Shown piece by piece: positions 19,447-27,584 of a stretch of 64,000 nt of DNA. The translations under genes and the position numbers were made by a program. This DNA comes from DATJGR01 sp963735085 (GTDB taxonomy: Bacteria; Pseudomonadota; Gammaproteobacteria; Pseudomonadales; Azotimanducaceae): assembly GCA_963735085.1 (NCBI GenBank), contig CAVTJP010000010.1, positions 62,001-126,000 on the forward strand, read 5' to 3'. Under the pieces are notes generated by a model. That model searched no databases and was not told the origin of the DNA. It worked only from the letters and a program-made list of their open reading frames with translations. Position 1 is the stretch's first letter; each line of letters opens with the position of its first letter.

Positions 19447-21114
19447 ATGCAGATCGAATCGTTGCTGCTCGATTTTCTTCGCCACAACCCGGTGTTCACG
19501 CTGTTCATCGTTTTGGGCTGTGGCTACCTCGTGGGCCGGATTCGAATCGGGCCGATTTCGCTAGGCCCGGTTGCCGGTGCGCTGCTGGTGTCGCTGGTGC
19601 TTGGCCAGTATGGATTTCGAATTGCCGACGGCGCGCAGTCGGTGGGATTTGCGATGTTCATCTTCGCCGTGGGTTATCAGGCGGGACCGCGCTTCTTCGA
19701 GGTGATCAAAACTCAGGGCGTGCAATACCTGATGCTGGCGCTGTTCGTCGCGGCGGTGGGTATTGCCATCGCAATCGTGGCTGGCCGGTTGTTGCATCTG
19801 CCGTTCGGCGGTTCGGCGGGATTGCTGGCAGGCGCGATGACGACCACGCCGACACTGGCCGCGGCTCAGGAGGCGGTTCGCTCCGGCATTGTGGGGTTGC
19901 CTGACGGAGCCACGGCGGAGGGTGTACTTGGAACCATCGCCACGAGCTATGCAATTACTTATGTGGTGGGCCTGCTCGGCATCATCGCAACAGTGCGTCT
20001 GCTGCCGCGTCTGGTTGGCGTCGATCTGGCCGCCGAAGCCGCGAAGATGGAAGCAGCCGACAAAGAAGAGCGTGCGGGTCAGTTGCAGGCGCGCGCTTAC
20101 CGCGTGACAAATGCCGAGTTGTGTAAGTCTTCGATTCGAGAGTTGCGTGCGCGCTTCTGGGACGGACTGTCGGTCCTGCGACTGCTGCGCGACGGCAAAT
20201 GGATTGGCCAGCGTGAGATTGCCGATGACGACCACCTGCGCATTGGCGACGAGATCCATGGCTACGGCGACTCGAATTTCTTCCGCCGTGGAGTCGAGCA
20301 GGTTGGGGACGAGATACCCGTGTCGCCAGAGATCGATTTGACGGCGTCGTTTGCACATGTCGTCGTTGCGCGACGCGGTGCCGTGGGCAAAACACTTGCG
20401 GAACTCGATCTCGCGCGGCAGCACGGACTCGTTGTCACTGAAGTGCGTCGCGATGGCATGCTCCTGCCGCTGCGACGCCATTTGCGCCTGCAACGCAGCG
20501 ATGTGCTGAGCGTGGTCGGGCCGAAGCCTGGCGTCGCGGAACTGCAAGCGATTCTCGGTCCCGTGGAATCGGGCGTTGCCGAAACTGATATGGCGACGTT
20601 CGCGTTCGGCATCGCGTTCGGCGCCGTGATCGGGGTGCTCGCCATCAATGTGCATGGCGTGCCGCTCGGGCTCGGCATGGCTGGTGGTTTGCTGGCGGCT
20701 GGGATTGTCGTGGGGTGGCTGAATGCGACTCGACCGACATTCGGTAAATTCCCCGAGGCGGCGCGTTGGATCCTGATGGAGTTCGGCTTGATGCTGTTCA
20801 TCATCGGTGTGGGTTTGCAGGCCGGCGGGCAGATCGTTGCGACCTTTGCGCAGGCTGGCCCGGCGCTGATTCTCGCGGCGGTGTTCGTCGTCGCGGCGCC
20901 GATCCTGCTGGGCTACGCGTTCGGTCGCAAGGTGCTTAAGTTGGAGCCGGTGTTGCTTATCGGCGCAATCACAGGCGCCATGACCAGTGCGGCTGCGATG
21001 AGCCTGGTCAACAGCGAGGCGAAGAGCACGATGCCGGCACTGGGCTACACCGGCACGTATGCATTTGCGAATGTGATTCTTACCGTGGCCGGTACACTGA
21101 TGATGTTTTTCTAG
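19447..21114 (+). CDS. AspT-type aspartate:alanine exchanger, copy 2
   Basis: The 555-residue paralogue of the preceding gene has the same architecture: membrane, two TrkA-C-like domains, membrane. Matching motifs are GYQAGPRFFEVIKTQG near residue 80 and GAITGAMTSAAAMSLVNSEAKS near the C-terminus. The two copies differ widely in sequence, so this is an old duplication. It may form a heteromer with copy 1 or carry a different amino acid such as glutamate; neither can be decided from sequence. It ends 177 bases before the DUF1538 gene. Confidence 0.92.
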   Translation: MQIESLLLDFLRHNPVFTLFIVLGCGYLVGRIRIGPISLGPVAGALLVSLVLGQYGFRIADGAQSVGFAMFIFAVGYQAGPRFFEVIKTQGVQYLMLALFVAAVGIAIAIVAGRLLHLPFGGSAGLLAGAMTTTPTLAAAQEAVRSGIVGLPDGATAEGVLGTIATSYAITYVVGLLGIIATVRLLPRLVGVDLAAEAAKMEAADKEERAGQLQARAYRVTNAELCKSSIRELRARFWDGLSVLRLLRDGKWIGQREIADDDHLRIGDEIHGYGDSNFFRRGVEQVGDEIPVSPEIDLTASFAHVVVARRGAVGKTLAELDLARQHGLVVTEVRRDGMLLPLRRHLRLQRSDVLSVVGPKPGVAELQAILGPVESGVAETDMATFAFGIAFGAVIGVLAINVHGVPLGLGMAGGLLAAGIVVGWLNATRPTFGKFPEAARWILMEFGLMLFIIGVGLQAGGQIVATFAQAGPALILAAVFVVAAPILLGYAFGRKVLKLEPVLLIGAITGAMTSAAAMSLVNSEAKSTMPALGYTGTYAFANVILTVAGTLMMFF

Positions 21115-21291
21115 GCGAATGGCAGCGCGCGTGATCAGAGAGTTATTGAAAGCAGGTTCCAGCGGCGTGTTCGAACCGCAATCATCTCGCCGTCCGTATT
21201 CGTCGAGCAGGGGATGGCAGCGGTGCGCCTCGGTGATACCGGAATTCGGTAGTCGAATCGGCTGCGCAGATGAGTTTCATAAAGAGCAACG

Positions 21292-23115
21292 ATGACTGCA
21301 GAGTCACCACCTTCAGCTGAGCGACCCCTGCGGATTCGCTACGCAGACTTCATCCATGGCAGCGGCGGCGGGCCATCGCATATCAGCTTCAACGCGTTTG
21401 CACCCGACATCGACTACGCTGCGGACGGTCGCGCGTTGCCTCATCAGCCGCGGCCGCTGCGCCTGCGACCACGCGAAGTGGGCCGCGTGCTGCAACCTTA
21501 CGTGTCGGTCCGGTTCAGGGACCAGGCCCGCGCCGTCGTACCGCTCGCGGTCTACCTCGCACTGTTTCAGATTCTGATACTGCGGCAATTGGTCGAGGAT
21601 GCCTGGCTGGTTACGGGTGGCATGTTCGCGGTAATCATCGGCTTGATGCTGTTTATGGAGGGATTGAAAATCGGGCTGATGCCGTTTGGCACGGTGATCG
21701 GCGAACAATTGCCGCGCAAGCTCGCCCTTCCGGTGGTGCTGGTCATTACGTTGCTGTTGGGCATCGGTGTGACGTTCGCGGAGCCAGCTATCGGTGCCCT
21801 GAAGATGGCCGGGCAGATCGTCTCCGTGGAACGTGCGCCCTATCTGTACGCGCTACTCAATGATTGGTCCGACGTTCTAGTGCTAGTTGTTGGCGCTTCG
21901 GTGGGATTGGCAGCCGTGATCGGCACGCTGCGCTTCCTGTATGGGTGGAGCCTGAAACCGCTGATCTACTGCTCGCTGCTGATTGTGCTTGTGCCCACCT
22001 TATATATGGCGAGCGATCCGCAGCTGGTGACGGTGCTGGGTCTGGCATGGGATGCGGGGGCGGTGACTACCGGTCCGGTCACCGTGCCGCTGGTGCTGGC
22101 GCTGGGCGTCGGCATCTCGAGCGCGGCCGGTAAAGATGTAGGCGGGCTGTCGGGTTTTGGGATCGTGACGCTCGCCTCGCTGTTTCCCATTGCGGGCGTG
22201 TTGTTTCTGGCGCTGTATGTGTCGTCGATGCAATCGCCGACGGAGATCATCGAAGCGGCACGGCAGGCGGCGGCTGCGGCAAACGATGCAGCTGCGGGTG
22301 CCTGGTATGGGCACAGTCCGGGGGCGGAGGTGGTCGCAGGGGTGCGCGCGATTCTGCCGCTGGTGATTTTTCTCTTCCTCGTGCTCAGCGTGATCTTGCG
22401 AGAGCGGATGGCGAATCAGGCCGAAATATTCCTGGGGATTGCGCTGACGATTCTCGGCATGTGTGTATTCAACGTAGGCTTGACCTACGGTCTGTCGGTG
22501 CTTGGAAACAGTGCGGGGACGCTGGTGCCTACCGCATTCATGCAGGTAACCGGTGTTGCAGCGTCACCGCTGTACAACTACGCCGTCGGGCTGATACTTG
22601 CGCTGGCATTTGCGTGGCTGCTGGGTTTCGGCGCCACGATTGCCGAACCCGCGCTGTCCGCGCTGGGCATGACGGCGGAGCAGCTCACCAATGGTGTATT
22701 CAAGAAAAAGACGCTGATCCTAGCCGTGTCGCTTGGCGTCGCGTTCGGTATTGCCCTCGGGCTGGCCAAGCTCGTCTTCAATCTGCCGCTGGTGTGGCTG
22801 TTGTGCGGTGGATATGCAGTGGCGGCCGTATTGACTCTGCTGTCCAGCGAAGCCTTCGTCAATGTGGCCTGGGACAGTGCAGGCGTTACCACCGGCCCAG
22901 TCACCGTGCCGTTGGTGCTGGCCATGGGTCTGGGCTTCGGTAACGCCACCCATGCTGTGGAAGGCTTCGGCATCCTGTGCCTGGCCTCCGTCGGACCCAT
23001 CATAACCGTGCTGATAAGCGGACTGTGGTCGCGGTTCAAGATTGGCGGTGAGGCGCGGGCAGCTATGCAGACCCATCGGCTATCCACGCTTGAAGCGGCA
23101 CAGGAGATCCTATGA
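21292..23115 (+). CDS. Fused double-DUF1538 membrane transporter
   Basis: This 607-residue protein contains two DUF1538 units in one chain. Unit 1 (about residues 80-315) has VTFAEPAIGALKMAG and WDAGAVTTGPVTVPLVLALG; unit 2 (about 350-590) has ATIAEPALSALGMTA and WDSAGVTTGPVTVPLVLAMG. The near-identical TTGPVTVPLVLA motifs show internal duplication. The first 75 residues are hydrophilic and unlike either unit. DUF1538 proteins are predicted transporters; a two-gene member (UmpAB) has been reported as a cation/proton antiporter, from memory. It overlaps a PII-like gene by four bases (ATGA), implying regulation by that protein. Confidence 0.88.
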   Translation: MTAESPPSAERPLRIRYADFIHGSGGGPSHISFNAFAPDIDYAADGRALPHQPRPLRLRPREVGRVLQPYVSVRFRDQARAVVPLAVYLALFQILILRQLVEDAWLVTGGMFAVIIGLMLFMEGLKIGLMPFGTVIGEQLPRKLALPVVLVITLLLGIGVTFAEPAIGALKMAGQIVSVERAPYLYALLNDWSDVLVLVVGASVGLAAVIGTLRFLYGWSLKPLIYCSLLIVLVPTLYMASDPQLVTVLGLAWDAGAVTTGPVTVPLVLALGVGISSAAGKDVGGLSGFGIVTLASLFPIAGVLFLALYVSSMQSPTEIIEAARQAAAAANDAAAGAWYGHSPGAEVVAGVRAILPLVIFLFLVLSVILRERMANQAEIFLGIALTILGMCVFNVGLTYGLSVLGNSAGTLVPTAFMQVTGVAASPLYNYAVGLILALAFAWLLGFGATIAEPALSALGMTAEQLTNGVFKKKTLILAVSLGVAFGIALGLAKLVFNLPLVWLLCGGYAVAAVLTLLSSEAFVNVAWDSAGVTTGPVTVPLVLAMGLGFGNATHAVEGFGILCLASVGPIITVLISGLWSRFKIGGEARAAMQTHRLSTLEAAQEIL

Positions 23116-23483
23116 GTGAATCCAGCATCACGTACATCACCGATGTCGTGTCAATCACCTGCATCGTGGCGCATGGACGCGGCGATGAAGCCATCAAGGT
23201 GGCGCGCGAAGCCGGCGTCACCGGCGCGGTGGTCTATCACGCGCGCGGTAGCGGAGTGCGCGAACGGCTGGGGTTGTTGGGCATTGCTATAGAAGCCGAG
23301 AAGGATGTGGTGATGATGCTCGCGGCCACCGAGCAGCGCGATCTGGTGATGCACAATCTATACATGAAGCTGGAACTGGATCGACCCGGTGCCGGCGTGG
23401 TGTACGCGACGCCGCTGCAGAAAATGGCCACTTACATCCCCGAGGCGCTGCGTGAGCGTCTCCATGGAGATGCGTGGCAGTGA
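23112..23483 (+). CDS. PII-family signalling protein linked to DUF1538 transporter
   Basis: The 123-residue protein has the PII fold pattern. The N-terminal strand (ITYITDVVSITCIV) leads to a helix (GDEAIKVAREAGVTGAVVYHARGSG), a short T-loop region and a C-loop-like ending (GAGVVYATPLQKMATYIPE). The canonical uridylylated tyrosine context of GlnB/GlnK is absent, so it is probably a ligand-sensing, non-uridylylated member. It overlaps the transporter gene by four bases and the next PII-like gene by four, making a tight three-gene unit. By analogy with GlnK-AmtB it may gate the transporter; that is inference. Confidence 0.85.
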   Translation: MSESSITYITDVVSITCIVAHGRGDEAIKVAREAGVTGAVVYHARGSGVRERLGLLGIAIEAEKDVVMMLAATEQRDLVMHNLYMKLELDRPGAGVVYATPLQKMATYIPEALRERLHGDAWQ

Positions 23484-23863
23484 AGCAGCACGCTGTCGCG
23501 ACTGCCACGCCATGGGAGGACGTTCGGTTGCTGTGGTGTGTTTTGCCGGATGACGGCACGGACCGCAGATTGATACGCGCGCTGCGTAAGGAGTGGGGTG
23601 TGGAAGTTGCCGACAGCGTGGCTTGCCGCGGCGTGTCGGTGCTGCAAGCGGCGAAGACGCGGCGGGTTGATCAACTGCCGGAATCGACCTTCGTCAGACT
23701 GCTGCAGATCATTGCACCTGAGGCGAAGGCGTCAGCGTTGTTCGATTACATCTATACATTTGGCGAGGTTGGTCGCCCTAATGGGGGAATGGTCGTGTTG
23801 AGTCAGCCAATCCTGGCGACGCCGTACCGCTTGCCGCCAGAGGTGCCGGACGAGGCCGAGTAA
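23480..23863 (+). CDS. Second, divergent PII-like protein
   Basis: I choose the GTG at 23480, which overlaps the preceding stop as GTGA and has GGAG nine bases upstream; a GTG at 23474 is the alternative. The 127-residue product resembles PII at its C-terminus (FDYIYTFGEVGRPNGGMVVLSQ followed by ATPYRLPPEV), but it is far from GlnB and has a distinct centre (ACRGVSVLQAAKTRRVDQLPE). It could pair with the first PII protein as a heteromer. Assignment rests on pattern and position. Confidence 0.7.
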   Translation: MKQHAVATATPWEDVRLLWCVLPDDGTDRRLIRALRKEWGVEVADSVACRGVSVLQAAKTRRVDQLPESTFVRLLQIIAPEAKASALFDYIYTFGEVGRPNGGMVVLSQPILATPYRLPPEVPDEAE

Positions 23864-24255
23864 ATATGGGCGAGTCAACGCTGTAAGAGAAGATGCGCGT
23901 TGGTTGCCGGCGACGTACAGCAAGCCAACAGACGCACGAACGCGACGCGCACGATCTTCAGATATCGAATCGGCATGGTTCTACCCCTTCGCTCTTCCGA
24001 CACGGACCATACTGGCAAATCGACCCTCTGTCTTACCAGCCAACGAGCGCGTGGCGCTGCTCAACGCACGCTAAGTCCCCATCAGCCCGATCAGCGACTC
24101 GATGGCATCGGCGCACTTGGTTCGCTCGGCTATCCGGTTCCTGTGGCTAACTCGCAGCGGCAGTCGCCGCACTCTCGAGCCCGTCGGACTCGCGCCTGGA
24201 TATCGCGCACACCTGTATTATTCTCGATGATCTTCCCCAACTGACGAGCAGCACC
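23864..24255. other. Intergenic region, no gene seen
   Basis: This stretch of 392 bases lies between the second PII-like gene and the binding-protein gene. The short frames here have no recognisable protein features. I see no strong hairpin-plus-T-run terminator, no tRNA and no repeat. Confidence 0.6.
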
Positions 24256-25485
24256 GTGAATCGACCGATCACCACCGCCGTAATAGCACTCGCATTGATC
24301 TCGATCGGAAGCGCCGCGGTCGGCGCCGACGGCACGGATCGCAGCCACGTGCCGAGCGTTCGTGTCGCGGCCCTGTTGGACCTGCACGGCGCACAGGCGA
24401 GCCTGGGGAGGCCTGCATTAAATGGGTTCGTGCTCGGATTGCAGCAGGACAGTGGACGGGCCCCGGTCGCCTTTGCCGCGCTGTTGGACACACAATCGGA
24501 GCCCGGCGTGACCGCAGCAGCAGCGAACAGTGTAGTTGGAAACGTATCCGTCGCCGCCGGCTTCACCGACAACGACTCGGTACTCGTCGCCGGACCGATC
24601 TTTCAGCAACGACATGTACCGTTCCTGTCGATCGGTGCCACCGACCCGTCGCTACCTGCGACGATCGGCGACGACGTCTTTCTCGTACCGTTCGGCGACA
24701 ACACTCAGGCTGCCGCCGCAGCAGAGTTCGGATACGGCGCGTTCGGCCGCGATGTTGCGATCCTGTGGGATGCGACCTCGGATTACACGCGCACGTTACC
24801 TCGCTATTTCCGGACGCGGTTTGAACAGCTCGGCGGTACGGCCAAGCTCGATGTCTCCTACGACGGTGGCTGTGATATCGGGGGCCTTGCACAACAGGTG
24901 CTCACGCAACAGCCGCAGCCCGACTTCGTCTATCTGGCGGGACTCCCCGATTGCATTGGCGCGGTGGTGGCATCACTCCGCGCAGCGGGCGTCACCCAGC
25001 CGATCGTCGGTGGCGACGGTTTCGATACCCCGAACCTGCTCGACGGCGGGTCGGGACCGACCGATCAGGTCTGGTACACCACCCACGCCTGGCTGTCGGA
25101 GGACACTGGAACACCGGCCGCGAAGGCCTTCATTGCGGCCTATCGCGACGCCTATGGAGTCGCGCCGACCGACGCATTCGCCGCGCTCGGCTACGATGCG
25201 GCGCGACTGATGCTCGACGCGCTGCAGCGCGCACGGGGCGGCAAGCATGGGGTGTTCGACGCGCTCGAGAACACGCGGGACTTCGAAGGCGTCACCGGCA
25301 CGATCTCGTACAGCGCGGACAGTCACGTGCCGTTGAAGACGGTCTGGGTGATCGCGGTGCAGAACGGCGAGAAGAGTCTCGCCCGCGCCTTTGTGCCCGA
25401 TTCCGTACCGCCGCCTATCCGGACGCCCACTGATGTGCGTCGCTCAAGTCGAGCCAAGTCCAGCGCGTTCGCTCGGATGGACTGA
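24256..25485 (+). CDS. Periplasmic substrate-binding protein, Leu/Ile/Val-binding type (orphan)
   Basis: The 409-residue product starts at GTG 24256 and has a signal peptide (ITTAVIALALISIGSAAVGA). The Peripla_BP_6 pattern is visible: VRVAALLDLHGAQASLGRPALNGFVLGL, then VLVAGPIFQQRHVPFLSIGATDPSL, then FAALGYDAARLMLDAL. A cysteine pair (DGGCDIGG and LPDCIG) could form a disulfide. Such proteins deliver amino acids or aromatic compounds to an ABC permease, but no permease or ATPase gene is nearby. The Arg/Ser-rich tail (RRSSRAKSS) is unusual. It converges on a TetR gene 28 bases away. Confidence 0.85.
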   Translation: MNRPITTAVIALALISIGSAAVGADGTDRSHVPSVRVAALLDLHGAQASLGRPALNGFVLGLQQDSGRAPVAFAALLDTQSEPGVTAAAANSVVGNVSVAAGFTDNDSVLVAGPIFQQRHVPFLSIGATDPSLPATIGDDVFLVPFGDNTQAAAAAEFGYGAFGRDVAILWDATSDYTRTLPRYFRTRFEQLGGTAKLDVSYDGGCDIGGLAQQVLTQQPQPDFVYLAGLPDCIGAVVASLRAAGVTQPIVGGDGFDTPNLLDGGSGPTDQVWYTTHAWLSEDTGTPAAKAFIAAYRDAYGVAPTDAFAALGYDAARLMLDALQRARGGKHGVFDALENTRDFEGVTGTISYSADSHVPLKTVWVIAVQNGEKSLARAFVPDSVPPPIRTPTDVRRSSRAKSSAFARMD

Positions 25486-25513
25486 AACCCGACCGGGTGT
25501 TGGACGCATTCGG

Positions 25514-26128
25514 CTACTTCGCCGGCTCCGAATCGGAACCGATGGATTCCAAGATCGACGTGACGTGCTCGATGAACGCCTTTCGCTCGCGGCCCGCGAG
25601 CGGCCGGTTTCGAATGAGCCGTTCAACCAACAGGCCGATGAAGGTCGCAGCCAGTACCCGGGCACGGGCCGGTGCGTCATCGCCGCCGCCCAGCCAGTGC
25701 CGGATCGGCCCGAGGAAGCGCTCTTGAATGGCGGCGTCGAGCAGCGGTGCGGTGGTGGGTGATGTCGCCGCGCGCAGCAGGAACTGGAATCTGTGCGTGC
25801 GCTCCTCGTCGGAGCCGGTGTTGTCGGCCATCGTCGTCGCGATGTCATGGGCGAAAGTCCGACGATCCCAGTCGCGCAGCGGATCGGATTGGAACGACGC
25901 CTTCAATGCCGCGGTGAACAGCGCCTCCTTGCCGCCGAAGTAGCGCTTGATGAGTGCCACGTCGATACCCGCCTCAGCGGCGATGTCGCGCAGTGCGGCA
26001 CGGTCGTATCCAAGCTGCCCGAACTGCGTCTTGGCCGCCTCGAGGATCGCCGCGCGTGTCGCTTCGGCATCGCGCTTGCGCGGCGCTGCGCGGCGGCGTT
26101 CGAGTGTCGCCGTACCACTACCACTCAT
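25514..26128 (-). CDS. TetR-family repressor linked to P450
   Basis: The 204-residue protein has a TetR helix-turn-helix (AILEAAKTQFGQLGYDRAALRDIAAEAGIDVALIKRYFGGKEALF split over residues 25-70) and a variable ligand-binding C-terminal half. It lies 14 bases downstream of the P450 gene on the same strand, so they form an operon and the protein probably represses that promoter. A perfect palindrome at 27567-27581 upstream of the operon is a candidate binding site. Confidence 0.92.
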   Translation of the reverse strand: MSGSGTATLERRRAAPRKRDAEATRAAILEAAKTQFGQLGYDRAALRDIAAEAGIDVALIKRYFGGKEALFTAALKASFQSDPLRDWDRRTFAHDIATTMADNTGSDEERTHRFQFLLRAATSPTTAPLLDAAIQERFLGPIRHWLGGGDDAPARARVLAATFIGLLVERLIRNRPLAGRERKAFIEHVTSILESIGSDSEPAK

Positions 26129-26142
26129 ACCGGGGCGGACCT

Positions 26143-27429
26143 TCAGGTGCGCGTCGGGATGATCACCGGCATGCTCTCGTACCCGTGAACGAACGACGAG
26201 TACGTGCGGGTCGGTTCGCGCACGAGTTCGATCGTTGGGAAGCGCTTCATGATCTCTTCCCAGATGATGGTCAGCTGCATTTCGGCGACGCGGTTGCCCA
26301 CGCAGCGGTGCACACCGAAGCCGAACGACAGGTGCTCGCGCGCGCGCGGGCGGTCGACGATGAAGTCGTTGGGATTTTCGACGGCCGACTCGTCACGGTT
26401 TCCCGACACGTACCACATCGCAACGCTGTCGCCCTTTTTTATGGTCTTGCCGCGCATCTCGAAGTCGCGGGTGGCAACCCGGCGCATGTGCGCGAGCGGC
26501 GTCTGCCAGCGGATGGTCTCCGAGACCATCGGCAGCACGAGTGACGGGTTGGCGCGCAGCTTGTCGTACTGTTCGGGATATTTGTTCAGCGCGTACACGC
26601 TGCCCGAAATGGTGTTGCGGGTGGTGTCGTTGCCGCCGATGATCAGCAGTACCACGGTGCCCTGGTACTCATCCGCCGCCATGTTCCGGGTGGCGGGGTC
26701 GTGCGCCAGCATCGAGATGAGGTCACTACCGGGTTCCGCGTTGACCCGCTGATTCCATAAATCGTGGAAGGTGGCAAAGCACTCGGCGATGGCCTCGCCT
26801 TTCTGTTGCCAACTGGTCACCGGCCCGTAGCCCGGCATGTTGGTGAACATATCGGACCAGTGCGTGAGCATACGGCGCTGCTCGAACGGAAAATCGAACA
26901 ACGTCGCGAGGGTCATTGCCGTCAATTCTTTCGAGACCAGGTCGACCCAGTCGAATTCCTGTCCGATCGGCAGGCTGTCGAGAATCTGGCCGGCGCGTTC
27001 GCGCACCAGCGGCGCCAGCTTTGCCACATTGCGCGGCGCAACTGTTGGACTAACGGCCTTGCGCCGCGGCATGTGATCGGGTGCATCCATCGTGATGAAT
27101 CCGGCGCCGCCACGCCGGCGCGGGCCCATGATCTTTTCCTGCTCGGCCATGGCTTGCTGATTCACGAGCGTGATGCCTTCGGCCGACGAGAACACCTCGG
27201 GATTGGTGTCGACCGCCATGATGTCGTCCCAGCGCGTGACGGACCAGTAGGGTCCGAACTCACTTTCGGCGGTGAAGTGCACAGGGTCCTCGCGGCGCAG
27301 GCGCTCGAAGTAGGGCCAGATGGTGTCCGACTGGAACCGCTCGGCCTTGGCCGGATTGATCTCGGCGAGTGGTATTGCATAGGCGTCGGTTGCGGCTGCA
27401 GCGGCGTCGAGTTTCACGGCGACGTTCAT
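26143..27429 (-). CDS. Cytochrome P450, CYP153-like (terminal hydroxylase)
   Basis: Starting at ATG 27429 (AGGA nine bases upstream) gives 428 residues. Features are the N-terminal FERLRREDPVHFTAESEFGPYWSVTRW, the I-helix oxygen-binding GGNDTTRNTISG (about residues 250-261), the K-helix ETIRWQ and the haem loop SFGFGVHRCVGNR with the cysteine ligand. The wording around PLAHMRRVATRDFEMRGK and MWYVSGNRDE is characteristic of CYP153, whose members hydroxylate alkanes and other chains at the terminal carbon. No ferredoxin or ferredoxin reductase gene is present in the window, so electron donors must come from elsewhere. Confidence 0.92.
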   Translation of the reverse strand: MNVAVKLDAAAAATDAYAIPLAEINPAKAERFQSDTIWPYFERLRREDPVHFTAESEFGPYWSVTRWDDIMAVDTNPEVFSSAEGITLVNQQAMAEQEKIMGPRRRGGAGFITMDAPDHMPRRKAVSPTVAPRNVAKLAPLVRERAGQILDSLPIGQEFDWVDLVSKELTAMTLATLFDFPFEQRRMLTHWSDMFTNMPGYGPVTSWQQKGEAIAECFATFHDLWNQRVNAEPGSDLISMLAHDPATRNMAADEYQGTVVLLIIGGNDTTRNTISGSVYALNKYPEQYDKLRANPSLVLPMVSETIRWQTPLAHMRRVATRDFEMRGKTIKKGDSVAMWYVSGNRDESAVENPNDFIVDRPRAREHLSFGFGVHRCVGNRVAEMQLTIIWEEIMKRFPTIELVREPTRTYSSFVHGYESMPVIIPTRT

Positions 27430-27462
27430 AGCTTCGATCCTGTCGAGTGGCGGGCACGGATG

Positions 27463-27491
27463 AATCTGCCCGACGCCGGCTTGTATGTCAA
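27463..27491 (-). promoter_or_regulatory. Candidate promoter for P450-TetR operon
   Basis: On the minus strand a perfect -35 hexamer TTGACA (27486-27491) is followed after 17 bases by CAGATT (27463-27468), a weak -10. It lies 34 bases upstream of the P450 start. Sequence match only. Confidence 0.35.
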
Positions 27492-27537
27492 TGGTTGTTG
27501 ACTTATGCCGTTGCTGAAATTTCGCCGTGCAAAACGA

Positions 27538-27566
27538 TTGCCATACCACCGAAGCGCTAATAGTAT
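27538..27566 (+). promoter_or_regulatory. Candidate promoter for amine oxidase operon
   Basis: TTGCCA (27538-27543), a 17-base spacer and TAGTAT (27561-27566) fit a sigma-70 promoter. The palindrome starts at the very next base, so a bound repressor would cover the predicted transcription start. Confidence 0.4.
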
Positions 27567-27581
27567 CTGACACACTGTCAG
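27567..27581. promoter_or_regulatory. Perfect palindromic operator candidate CTGACA-CAC-TGTCAG
   Basis: Six-base arms match perfectly around a three-base centre, and two of the next three flanking pairs also match. It sits between the divergent P450-TetR and amine oxidase operons, directly after a -10 candidate. Size and symmetry suit a TetR-family dimer; the TetR encoded at 25514-26128 is the obvious candidate. Confidence 0.55.
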
Positions 27582-27584
27582 GTA

